From: Fonticula alba
Taxonomy: Eukaryota; Opisthokonta; Rotosphaerida; Fonticulaceae
Assembly: GCF_000388065.1 (NCBI RefSeq)
Contig: NW_009242976.1
Location: 2,358,417-2,389,556, forward strand
Length of the DNA: 31,140 bases
Direction: 5' to 3'
Positions 20,640-30,534 of the stretch are shown here, piece by piece. Position 1 is the stretch's first letter. The number at the start of each line of letters is the position of its first letter. Both the position numbers and the translations under genes were made by a program. The notes under the pieces are model-generated. The model made no database searches. It worked only from the letters and a program-made list of their open reading frames with translations, and was not told the DNA's origin.

Positions 20640-23520
20640 ACGCACTGTATTCTTGACCGCCATGGGGCGGAAGTACGCCGGCAGCCAAGCGGCCAGGAAC
20701 AAAAGCAGGACGCCAAGACCGATGCCAAGACCCAGGGCTGATGCAGATGATGCGGGCTGCGCGTGAAGGGGCAGCCGTGGGCGCCAGAGATGAGTGCATG
20801 CGCCAAGATGTGGCCACACCGGGGATGGGGGGCCGCGCGCACTGTCGGCACCCCTCTTCGAGCCCACGCGCATGCGCAGCCCGAGTGACGGGCGGCGCAT
20901 GTTGGACTGTGGGAGCCTCGCAGCCACTGAGCCGACTGGCCGGACACGCCAGCACATCGGAGGACCTTTCAAGCAGTCGGTAGACAAGTTTGCATCGCTA
21001 GCAGCATGGGGAAGCCGAGGCGCCAACCGGGTCACCTGGCAGAGCGCCAGACGGTGGAGAGCCGATGGCGAGCGCGCACGCTTCGCAGTGCTTCAAGCGG
21101 GCCAAGCGGGCTTGCTCTGTCGGCGGAAGGGGGGGGGGGGGGGCAAACCAGACAGCCAACGGGCATACCCTGGGGCCGAAGTCCAGCCAAGAGGCCGCAT
21201 CGGCGCAGGTCGTGCATCGGAAGACATGCCCATGGCAGGTGGCACATTCCAGGGCAAGGGGTGTGGTGATAGGCGGCATCGGCGGCTGGGATCAGAAGCA
21301 AGACCTCGCCTGGTGGATGTATATGGATGCAAGTCTCGATCGGGGGAGAGGGCGGCGGATTGCATTTTCAGGCGGTGCACCAAGCCGAGCAGGCGAGATT
21401 GTCATCGGGCATGTGTACGTGGGCGCTGCACCTGGCCAGACAGAGCAAGCATGCAGCCTGCGCCTCGTAGGCATGGGGTTCCCGGACAGACGAGGGACTG
21501 ATCCCCGTCCAAGTCGTCACACAGCTGGCACAGGGGGCCGAGCAGCTGCCACACATCCGGCCACGGTCGTCGGCCACCTCGACATGCTGCCCGGGAGGGG
21601 AGGGAGAGAGGGCACAGGGCGCGCTGGTGGCTCTGGCGAGCTCGGCGCAGGTGGGCCACAGTGCAGGCACAATTCCGCACTCTGGAAGGTGTCGACCAGG
21701 CAGGCGGCGGAGCGGCCGTGCTCGCCCAGCAGCGGGACATCCTCCGTGCAGGCGCAATGCTCGCCGGGGCCCAAGCCGGAGCAAGGTTCACAACTTGAAC
21801 CGCAGATGCTGAAGTCGCCGCCCCAGGCGAAGGGCGGCACGGGCCAGGCGGCTGCGCATTTCGCGGTGACCATTAGCCGGCCGAACTCGCCTGGCCGTAG
21901 GCAACCACGCCGCCAGGGCAGCTGGCGCAGTGGACCATGCGCTGGGCATGGCCAGTCCATCAGGTGGCCCGCTGGCGGAAAGGCGAACAGGTCGTTCGAG
22001 CAGACGCCGGCGTGCTAGCTGACGTGTGTATGTCGGAGGAGGCATCGCAGGAGAGGAAGCAGGGCAGGTCCCGGCCACCCAGGGTCACTTGCCTGGGGGC
22101 GCAGCGGCCGGGCATGTCGGCCATCCTGACGGGGCCGGCAGTCTCGGCCGGGAGGGCTGTCACGCTTGGGCCGAGCTTTGCCACAGGGCAGGCAGGCCAT
22201 GTCGCCAGGCCGGTGGGAGTCCCTCGGCGAGAAGGGGAATACGTGCCAGTGTGCGGGCTCGGTGCGACCGAGGGGACCCCGGGGCCGCTGACGCACGCGA
22301 CACACTTGGCACCGCCTGCCCTGGCGCAGCACGCCCCCGGGGGACTCTCGCGCGGACAGCTACCCGGGGAAGACACAGCGGGGACCATTTTTGGCCGACC
22401 GGAATGCCTTCGGTCGGGGAGGTCGGAAGGAGACTGGCATCGCAGGACAGACACCATGCAAGCGGTACACCCTCCGCAAGACAGGGAGGCTGTTGGGGGC
22501 GCAGGGGCCTGTGATGCCGGGGACCGGAGGCTCCAGCGATAGCCGGAAGCAGAGATTCGGCAGGCGTCGGGGGCCCTGCCGGCACACATGGCACAAAAGC
22601 CGTCCCAGGACATGCGCCGGTCGGAGCCAACATGCTCGCCCAGGCGCCAGGTTGCCACGCGCAGGCGGCCGGCTTGAGGAGCTGTCCCTGGGAGCACCGA
22701 GCCCGGCTCGCAATGTATGTGGGCCGGTCTGTTGGCGCACGATGTGCGGCACATGTTGCCAGGCTAGCCGGGGATGGCAGAGGCCGGCACCGACTTGCAG
22801 GAAGCGCCAGCGCGCGGCGCGGGTGCTCTGGCCGCCGGCGGTGCGTGCGGCCGACAGGCTGTCAGGCCGGACACCAGCCGGGCTGGTGGGCACGCACGAC
22901 CCATGGCGCGGATGCTTGGGCAGCCACGCGCCGTGTGGCCGGCCGAGCGAGCAGTGCAGGCCCTGTTTGAGGCGACAGGCTCACATGCGGAGGAGGCCAC
23001 GCATGGGTGGCCATGCTTCCGGAGGCCGGCGAGGCATGTCCGGCTGGGCACGAAGAGGCCGGCCGGGCGGAAGGCCGAGCAGGCGCCGTTGTGCAGGAGG
23101 CATGTCGACGCGCCGGCCATACAGCCGAGGCAACGGGGCGAACGGGACAAGCAGGCACCGGCCCTCAGGGGATGTGGCGAGAGGAGCAGGCGCCATAGCC
23201 GGTGAAGTGGTGCCAGTCCCAGGGGGAAACCCGTGCATCGGGTCCCCGACGGGAAGGGCAGGCACGACGCCGGTAGTGCCGTCAGTGCCTGGGGCCACCC
23301 CTGCCTGGGGGCGGGGTGTTGACGGTACTCCACGCGGGGAGTGTGGAAGGTGCTCCTGCTGAAGGCCGTCCCCATGTTGGGCGGGCAGCTGGGGCCGCCG
23401 TGCTCGTGGCAAGTGCTCCGGCAGGACCCCGGCCTAGCGGGCCGACTGGCCGATTGCGGTATGGCGTAGGCCCGCCGACCGGCGGCTTGGCAGCGGGGCA
23501 TGCCACAATGCACGGCGAAG
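20640..23520 (-). CDS. Cysteine-rich, furin-repeat-like single-pass membrane protein; exons unresolved or gene decayed
   Basis: Several minus-strand segments show spaced cysteines like furin/GCC extracellular repeats, but in different frames: about 23180-22764 (CLSRSPRCLGCMAGASTC; HNGACSAFRPAGLFVP), 22742-22540 (MCRTSCANRP; GFCAMCAGRAPDAC), 22012-21690 (SSCEPCSGLGPGEHCACTED), 21600-21370 (RMCGSCSAPCASC) and 21255-21170 (ECATCHGHVFRCTTCADA). Downstream at about 20738-20670 is a clear transmembrane helix (ALGLGIGLGVLLLFLAAWL), then a GTGCGT donor-like site at 20645. The order repeats-helix-short tail suggests a type I surface protein. Some frame changes lie next to pyrimidine-rich AG acceptors (for example before 22012 and about 21612), so introns may explain them. 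In other places expected cysteines are Trp, Ser or Arg, which suggests decay. I could not build one phase-consistent model. Confidence 0.38.
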
Positions 23521-26075
23521 ACCCATGCGCTGGGCGCTGCCGGTGGACATCAGGGCCCAAATCGAGGCGCTGGCCTCGGTCCGGCGCATGCTGGCCCCAT
23601 CTGGCGGCTGCCAGGCATGAGGGCAGGGCTTCGAGGTTCTCGGCGAGGGCGGCCGCACCTGGGCCAACCGGCCCGGGGCGGGCACAAATGAGCGGGAAGC
23701 GGCCGACCGGTCTCCGGGTGGGGCTTCTTGGGCGTAGCAAAGCTGTGGGCGAGGTCAGCAAGGGAGACGAGGGGGGAGGGGGGATGTGGACATGTGCCCA
23801 TCGAGCAGGGTGGAGGCCGGGGAAACAGGTGGGCCGGGGGCGTGCTCGGGGGAGCGCACCATGGAAGTACCAACTTTCCCTCTTCCGGGCCGCGGAGGCA
23901 GGGGGCCTCAGGACGGGCCGGGCGGATGCAACATGGGTGGCAGGGCCGGCAGCATGGCGACACTCCCAGCATGAGATCCAGCAAGCCATCGGCGGGCGTC
24001 GGCCCGGGCAGTCCCCCGACGCAGGCTCTGCCCACTCTCCGAGCGAGCGGTCTGCTCGGAGCGGGGCCATTCCTCGGGGAGCCGGCCAGGACGCCCCTTT
24101 TGCGCGGGTCTGGTCCTTTGTCGGGGAATCCCGCACCAGCGGGCAGCCCGGCGGCCGCATTGGTTCCTCACGGCGGCGCCAAGCACCAGGGCGCGTGCCA
24201 CGCCGGCGAGCATGCTTCCCGCACCGCCAGGTTGGCGGCGCATACCCAGGCCGAGGGGATTGGGCGCCCGGTGTGTGGGCTTCCTGTCAAGGTGCCCCCG
24301 AGCGAGCGTGCCGGTGTTGGCGCCCGGGCCGTGAATGAGAGCGATGTCCCATGGATGTTGCAGCGTCCACGGCAGTCGCCACACGGGAGGGTGCACGTTG
24401 GTGCTCCACAGAAGGCCGGTTCGGGAGCCCGGCGTCCGGGCGCGATGGTGCCGACGGGCGGCACGGCTGCTATCGAGAATGCCGTGGCATCCCCCGCCCG
24501 CCATGATGCCTTCCTGGGGTGCGACGCGGCCAGAGACCACCAGCAACCCGTGCCGCCGATGCCGCAGGGAAGTCCCTTTGGCCAGGCGCCGGGGCGCGGA
24601 GGGAGGGGCTGCCACGGACAGACAGGTCGCGGGCCCCCGGGCCCACTCACCACGACAGGGGAATGCCGGGGCCGTGCCGCCTCGCGCCGCGGGACAGGCG
24701 TGCTCCTGGGGGGAGAGGACGCCGATCCGCACATCCGGGGCGGGGCCTCGTTGGCGCCATCGCCGCCAAGCAGGGGTCCAGGGAGGGGAGGGCACCAAAA
24801 AGTGGCCGGTGGGGTGGGTGACATCGGCTAGCCGGCCTTGAGGCCAAAGGCGACCCCGGGGGCCTGGCCTGCAGCCACCGGGCGAGTCCCCGGACTGGGG
24901 CTGCCCAAGTGCAAGGGCTCCGTCGGATGCTTTCACTCTGGTCGGCGTGTGTGCTGGGCAAAGCTGCAAGATTCAAAGGGGGGTCGAGGACGTGAGCCCC
25001 CACTTCGCACAGGCACCTGGCGGCATGTGCACGGACGGCGGAACGCCCTCCCCCGGAGGGATCGGCCCCGCCGCGGCCAGGAGCCACGGAGCTCCCCCCT
25101 CCATGGGCCGGGGGCGGGAGACAATGCAAATGGCATGACGGGCCGCGCCGGGGGAGCGGGGTGATTCAGATGCCCCCAAAGGCGGGGCACATATGTGGGG
25201 CCCTCTACGAGCCCGGCCTGACCACCGGGGCCATGGGAGCCAGTTTGCGGAAGGCGCGACCGAGGGACGGTGCGATTGGACGCATGGGCGGGGGGGAGGA
25301 GGAGCTGGGAGAAAAAAAAGGGGACGAGGGCAAAGATGGAGCAAAGGGCGAGGGAAAGGGGGGGGGGGAGCTGGGCTGCCGGCACTGGGGTCTACCAGAG
25401 CGGACTTGTCGGCTTTCATGGGTCGTGCCGCGCTCCGGCCGCGACACACACCCACCCGCGCGCGTGGGGCTGGGTGTGTCTCGGGGTGGCTTTGCGCTCT
25501 TCCATGGAGCACCAGGCAGAAGGGGCCACGCGTTCTTGGATTCCGCGATGTCTCCACACACGCGTGCTAGTGCAGCGATGCGTCGCCGCGCCGCCGCTCT
25601 GAAGAAGGAGACCCGGGCGCACTGCTGCGCTGGCAGCTCCAATGTGGTTGGTGCAACCCCGGATGTCGCCGGGCGATGCCGCGCCGCGGAGGGGGGGGGG
25701 GGGGCTCGACGGGGCGGTTTCGGGACCCGGCCCCTGGCGGAGGCCCGGCGGGTGCCGTGTCAGGGATATCCCCCGTCGCCGATGGTTGCCCGCCCTCCCC
25801 CCGGTGGGGATGGAATTGCTGGGTGGCGTGCGCGGGGAGGGCCGGGTTCAAGATGGCACCATGCTCGGGGAGGGGCCTGCCCATGCGAGGCCCCTCGTCC
25901 TTCCCCGTGTGTCTCGCGTGCCTGCGGCCTCGCTCCCCCTCTCTCTTTCGCTGGAGCGGGCCGCGAGCAGGGGCATGTTGGCGTGTTTGCGTGCATGGCG
26001 GGTGGCTCTGCAAGGGGGGGGGTTTATTTTTGGCCGAACGCCGCACAGGCGCGGGGGGGGGGGGGGGGGGGGGCC
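23521..26075. other. No resolvable gene; faint cysteine-rich remnants on the minus strand
   Basis: A CCRPCHPCC segment near 23950 and CTLPCGDCRGRC near 24380 on the minus strand may be upstream exons or remnants of the cysteine-rich locus. No start codon with a signal peptide was found. The remainder is GC-rich with G runs. Poly-G at 26053-26073 lies just 3' of the zinc transporter stop. Confidence 0.4.
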
Positions 26076-27272
26076 TCATCCAGGCGGGGCCACAGCCAGG
26101 GAGGCGGACCGGGATCGCCCGAGGGAAGGGTCGGAGGTTGGAGGCGTGGCGGAGGGGGCCATGTCCGACGAGGCGTCGAGGTCGCCGCAGGCACGACGGG
26201 CAGCGCGTGCGCCGACGCGCCGGCGGGAGAGTCCGCCAGTTCGGCAGCGCTCGTCGGTCCCCGCCAGCGAGGAGCAATCCAGGAAGCAGGCAGCCGGGGC
26301 CACGTCCAGGACCACGGCCCCGGGGGAGGTGGGGGGCAGAAGCTCGGCCAGCGGTCCGTGGCCGAGGAACTCCGGCTGGACGGTGACCGAATGGACGCCA
26401 CGCTGGTGGAAGGCCGCGTGGATCTTGGGCCCGGCGTCGGTGTACGCGTCGAGGGAGGCCACGCCGACGTGGGCCGAGCTGACAACGCGCTCGCTGGTGA
26501 GCTGCCACACGTGGAGCTCGTGGATGGCACGCACGCCGGGAATCTGCGCATGGGGCGGGGTCAGTCGGAGAGCGGGGCCGGGGCAGGGGGGCGGCGGCGG
26601 GGGGAGGCTGGCCGGGTGCCATGGGGGCGGAAGTGCAGGCGAGGCGCACGCTCAGGATATCGTCCCGCAGGCCGGCCACGTCCAGGCGCTTGGGTGTGTC
26701 GAGGAGCAGGATCTCGGCCGTGCTGCGAACCAGGGGGATGGAGTGTGTGGCCAGGATCAGGGCAATCAGGAGACTGTGAAGCAGGGTGCCGGGGGCTTGT
26801 CAGTGGACGGCCGGGGATATGGCGGCCGGGCGGCAGTATGCGTCCCGGGCGGTGGCGGCGGTGGCGGCGGCGCACCTGAGGGCCGGGTCCACGTAGATGG
26901 CATACGGCCAGTTGGTGTAGGAGATGATGAGGGCACTGATGACGACGGCCACCGAGCCGAGGGCGTCGCCGAGAATGTGCAAGAAGACACCGCGAATGTT
27001 CAGGTCCCCGCCGTGGCCGTGGCTGTGGCCGTGATCGTGCTGCTGCTGCTGTTGCTGCTGCTGCTCGTGAAGGTCGGCATGGAGGTCGTCGTCCTCGGTC
27101 TCCGGGGCGGTGGACGAGGGGAGCGTGAGCTCCAGGAGGGGGGTATCGGCGGGGGATCCGTGCGAGTGCGAGTGCGAGTGGCCGTGGCCTCCGTCGCCGA
27201 CCACAAACAGGCCGATGACATTGACCGCGAGGCCGATGGCGCCGGTAATGAGCAGTAGCTGGGGGTTCTCGA

Positions 27273-27346
<74 letters not shown>

Positions 27347-28255
27347 GATGCGTGTGCGTGTGCGTGTGCGGGTGTGTGTACGTATTCATGTACGTATGCA
27401 TGTACGTATGCGTGTACGTATGCATGTATGTATGCATGTATGTATGCGTGTACGTATGCGTGTACGTATGCGTGTACGTATGCGTGTACGTATGCGTGTA
27501 CGTATGCATGTACGTGTACATACGCGTACACCGATGCACATGTGCACGTTTGTCCAAATAGATGGGGCAGTGCACGCGAGGATGTGCGTCCGCGTGGGCG
27601 TGTGACGATGGGTCAGTGTTAGGGGCGCGCTTCGGTTGACATGCCCTGCAAGAAGCCGGGCAGGAGCCCCGGAATGGCACGAGCATGCCGCGGCCCATGC
27701 CGCCGTTGCCGCGGCCGGCGCACCTTCAGGCTTGAAAAGGCGCTCGACAGCGCTCATGACAATGGACAGGCACAGGGCCAGCACGAACACCCCGTTGACC
27801 AGGGCGCCGAGCACCTCGATGCGCTTGGCGCGGTATCCGCCGGAGGAGGTGTCACGCTTGCCGATCTGGCGGCCGAGGGGGGTCAGCATGCATTGTCCTG
27901 CCCGGAAGGGGAGGGGGGCCGGCAGGAGGGGCGGGGGAGGGGCGGGAGGATGCATGCGCACCTGGATGGCGGCGATGCCGATGACCAGTCCCAGCATGTC
28001 GGACAGGACGTGGAACGCGTCGGCCATCAGGGCATTCGAGCGGGTGATGGACCCGACTATCACCTCGGCCAGGAAGATGACCGACGACGGGCCGAGGGTC
28101 AGGCCCAGGCGCATGGTGCGCCACTTCCACCACGGCTTCTTACGCCTGGCGAGGGGGCCGGGCGAGAGTGACGGCGATGGCGACGGCGAGTCTGGGCCGA
28201 GCACACCATCGGCGAGGTCGGATAACCGGTGTTCCGGGGTCAAAGGTGAGGGCAT
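26076..28255 (-). CDS. SLC30A1: Cation diffusion facilitator zinc transporter, ZnT1/Zrc1 type (5 exons)
   Basis: Exons 28255-27962, 27865-27724, 27275-26876, 26773-26650 and 26543-26076 (stop TGA) give 475 aa; all four donors are GTGCGC. Transport-site HxxxD pairs are at H82/D86 (FHVLSD) and H245/D249 (FLHILGDALGS). A His-rich loop lies between TM4 and TM5 (HGHSHSHSHG, then Q8 and HDHGHSHGHGG), and the C-terminal cytoplasmic domain has VRAIHELHVWQL and TVQPEF. Alignment through each junction matches what I recall of human ZnT1 with no gaps. Role: Zn2+/H+ exchange out of the cytosol at the plasma membrane or vacuole; which membrane is not readable. The start is the first ATG downstream of the TATA box. 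The C-terminal 60 or so residues are Ala/Arg-rich and not conserved. Confidence 0.95.
27277..27344. repeat. (TG)34 microsatellite at the 3' end of ZnT intron 2
   Basis: On the coding strand it is (CA)34 ending in the CAG acceptor of exon 3, the same arrangement as in NUBP2 intron 3. Confidence 0.97.
27378..27520. repeat. Imperfect 12-bp tgcgtgtacgta minisatellite in ZnT intron 2
   Basis: About a dozen alternating purine/pyrimidine units with tgca/tgcg variants. Together with the adjacent (TG)34 this makes a region of more than 200 bp that is almost entirely alternating purine-pyrimidine, inside one intron. Confidence 0.9.

Positions 28256-28256
<1 letters not shown>

Positions 28257-28308
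<52 letters not shown>
28257..28308. repeat. (GT)26 microsatellite in the ZnT 5' UTR
   Basis: On the coding strand (CA)26 runs to within one base of the ATG at 28255. No ATG lies between the TATA box and this start, so the repeat is untranslated leader. Confidence 0.93.
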
Positions 28309-28309
<1 letters not shown>

Positions 28310-28396
28310 GAATGGGGCGGGGCTGCACGGTGGAATAGTGACTAGCAATCAGGAGGATGCTCACGGCCTGGTTGTCAAGGCGGCATGCCGGTTGCC

Positions 28397-28402
28397 TTTA
28401 TA
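28397..28402 (-). promoter_or_regulatory. TATA box of the zinc transporter gene
   Basis: TATAAAGG on the minus strand in GC-rich DNA, about 145 bp upstream of the start codon, predicting a transcription start near 28370 and a leader of about 115 nt. Confidence 0.65.
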
Positions 28403-28463
28403 GTGTGAGCGGTGCCGGAGTGGAGAGGGGGCATGGCTGGCCGGCGCGGAGGGTGGCCGGCGG

Positions 28464-28530
28464 GTGGCCGGCACGGACAGTGAGCGGCAGGTGGCCGGCA
28501 CGGACAGTGAGCGGCAGGTGGCCGGCACGG
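28464..28530. repeat. 27-bp tandem repeat (2.5 copies) upstream of the ZnT TATA box
   Basis: Unit starts at 28464, 28491 and 28518 (gtggccggcacgg...agcggcag); the first two copies are identical and the third is partial. It lies 60-130 bp upstream of the TATA box, where an activator-binding array would be expected. Confidence 0.85.
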
Positions 28531-29246
28531 GGGCGGCGAGCGGCTTGGCCCGGCACTGGATCTCGGGAGGCAGGACAATCATCGGAGGGGAGCCGACAAC
28601 AGCGGGCACCCGGACCCCGATCCTCTGGCACACCGCGCCACCACCGGGCCGACATGACAGGAGGGGCGGAGTGGGTCTCCGGACGGGGATCTGAGGTTCT
28701 GTTCGCCTTGTGCGGTGTGTGTGCCGGAGGGGGGGGGGGGGGGGAATGGCCGCTCTGCCCAGAGGTGGAGGAGTGAAAATAGAACACCCACTCCCCAACA
28801 GGGGGCGGGTGTCCCCCCCCACCCTCCCCTCTCCCCCGATCGCCACGGGTGCCCAGCTTGGCCGATCGGGCGACGAGGCCCGCGCCCTGTGCGGCCCGCC
28901 CCCCAGGGCCGATGCCGCCGGGTCCCGGCCACCGCGCCCGCTGGGACCCGAGGCCGGCGGCGCGTCCCCCCCCCCCCCCACCCCGGGGCACGCCGGCCCC
29001 CGCTCGGCTGAACCACTGTGCACCACACTCCGGGGGGCAACAACAACAACAACAACAAACAACAGGAAACACCGCGCCGGATGGCGGGCGCGGGCGATTG
29101 TTGGGACGCCCCGATCGTGGGCACGTTGTCAGCCGGCGTGAAAGCCTGCGGACGTAAGCCCGCCCGGGGGACGCTTACAAAGCAGCCAGCCGGTCGCGCA
29201 GTGCACCCCCGGGTGGTGGTGCGAGCCGGCCCGAGCCGGGGCGGCT

Positions 29247-29282
<36 letters not shown>

Positions 29283-29925
29283 TGGACTCCAGTCCCCCCC
29301 CCCCCCCCCGGGACACACGGATTTCGGCCCCGGTTGACCCCGGCGCTCGCCGGGCTCCCGGGCACGTGGGGATGGCCACGCGCGCGGCGCATGCACGTGC
29401 GCGTCTCCGGGAGGGCGCCTAGTGCCGACGCATGGGCGTCTCTTCCGCCCGGCCGCACGGGGCGTCTCGTCAGCGGCACAGGCCGAGGCCGACGCCGGGG
29501 GGGTGCGCGGACCCCGTGGTGGCAGGCGGCCTTCCCTTTCCTGGGCCCAGAGGGCCAGCAGGGAGGGCATGGGGGATGTGTGTGCTCGCAGGCACACTGC
29601 CGCGATGTGCCCTCCCCCGGGGGCGAGTGCCTCAGCGGGTGCGCCTTGTGCAGGGATGGCGAGGTGTTTGGCCGGGAGGCGCGGGCGGGAAGGGGCCGGA
29701 TGTCTCCCCCACCCATGGCCCCCGCGTCCGAGCCAACTCGCGGGGTGGCCACTTTCCGGAGGGTTGCCTATGCCTTCGTGCTTTGGACAGCTGGCGAACT
29801 CGCCGTCGTGTATTGGGGGGGGGGGGGGGGTCGCTCGCACAGCACAAGGGGGACCGGGCCGGGGCACCCCCCTCCACAGCCGCGCATCCATGGCCAGCGG
29901 TGGGTGCTCTTCCCCATGCATGCAT
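28531..29925. other. Intergenic, low-complexity; no gene seen
   Basis: Contains G run 28729-28743, (CAA)n at about 29039-29063, poly-C at about 29250-29280 and 29295-29309, and poly-G at about 29815-29829. Frames on both strands are Gly/Pro/Arg shadows. Confidence 0.6.
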
Positions 29926-30534
29926 CTAGCGGGAGAACCGCCGGAAGAGCATGAAGAGGGCATGGATTGCCAGGCCCGCGAGGTTCGAGATGGGGGGCGG
30001 CAGGGCCGAAGAGAGGAAACAGTCCAAGAGAAAGCCCAAGATGACGGTCTGCCGAAGGGCAGAGCCACCACCGCGGCTGCTGATACGAGAGAAAAGCACG
30101 CGGATGGTGGCAGCCCCGAGATGGGACACGAGGTGCACCCTCCAGTTCCGGCCCCTCGGCGATGACGTCCCGTCGAAGGGGAACGCCGATGGTGACCGTC
30201 CCCGGGTGGGGCCCGTGAAAGCACTTTCCAGGCTGGGCGATGAGGAGGGCGACCGGCTGGCCTGGGCGGGCGGCCGAGCGGGCGAGCAGTCCACCAGGAC
30301 AGGGGAGGTCTCACTGACGGAGGAGGCGGCCTGATTGGCAGGCTGGTCGGCGCAGCCGGCACGGGTGTGGCCATCTGGCGTGCTTGGGCCTCGGTCAGGG
30401 ACTCCAAGGTGGAGCAGCCGGAAGACCATGTCATCCGGCTCGGGGCTGTGACGTGGGTGTCCCCCCGAGGCAGGGGGGATGGTCTCCGTTTGGGAGCCCA
30501 CGCTCGAGGAGGCGTATCTCGGGCGCGAGGACAT
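29926..30534 (-). CDS. Hypothetical Ser/Pro-rich protein with C-terminal membrane segments
   Basis: Single open frame of 202 aa from the ATG at 30534 to TAG at 29928-29926. The first 120 residues are Ser/Pro-rich and probably disordered; then comes a helical part (NWRVHLVSHLGAATIRVLF, RISSRGGG) and two hydrophobic stretches near the C-terminus (TVILGFLLDCFLSSAL and NLAGLAIHALFMLF) ending in RRFSR. Codon use looks coding, with G/C-rich third positions and A/T accepted mainly in hydrophobic codons. The same frame stays open to about 30768, so a longer N-terminus or an upstream exon is possible. I recognise no family. The layout suggests a tail-anchored or hairpin membrane protein with a cytosolic N-terminus. 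Confidence 0.5.
   Translation of the reverse strand: MSSRPRYASSSVGSQTETIPPASGGHPRHSPEPDDMVFRLLHLGVPDRGPSTPDGHTRAGCADQPANQAASSVSETSPVLVDCSPARPPAQASRSPSSSPSLESAFTGPTRGRSPSAFPFDGTSSPRGRNWRVHLVSHLGAATIRVLFSRISSRGGGSALRQTVILGFLLDCFLSSALPPPISNLAGLAIHALFMLFRRFSR

Noticed and set aside
21780-21802. Short inverted repeat ggttca...tgaacc as a hairpin RNA or terminator
   Set aside because: A 6-bp stem alone is expected by chance and lies within the cysteine-rich locus.
27378-27531. Long peptide repeats of Tyr-Val-His-Ala type on the minus strand
   Set aside because: These are translations of the 12-bp minisatellite inside ZnT intron 2; splicing removes it.
28256-28348. His-Thr repeat N-terminal extension of the zinc transporter
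   Set aside because: The frame is open through (CA)26, but it has no ATG upstream of 28255; the apparent start is a TTG.
29970-29995. tRNA B-box-like GGTTCGAGAT
   Set aside because: No A box or cloverleaf around it; it is the reverse strand of codons in the 202-aa frame.
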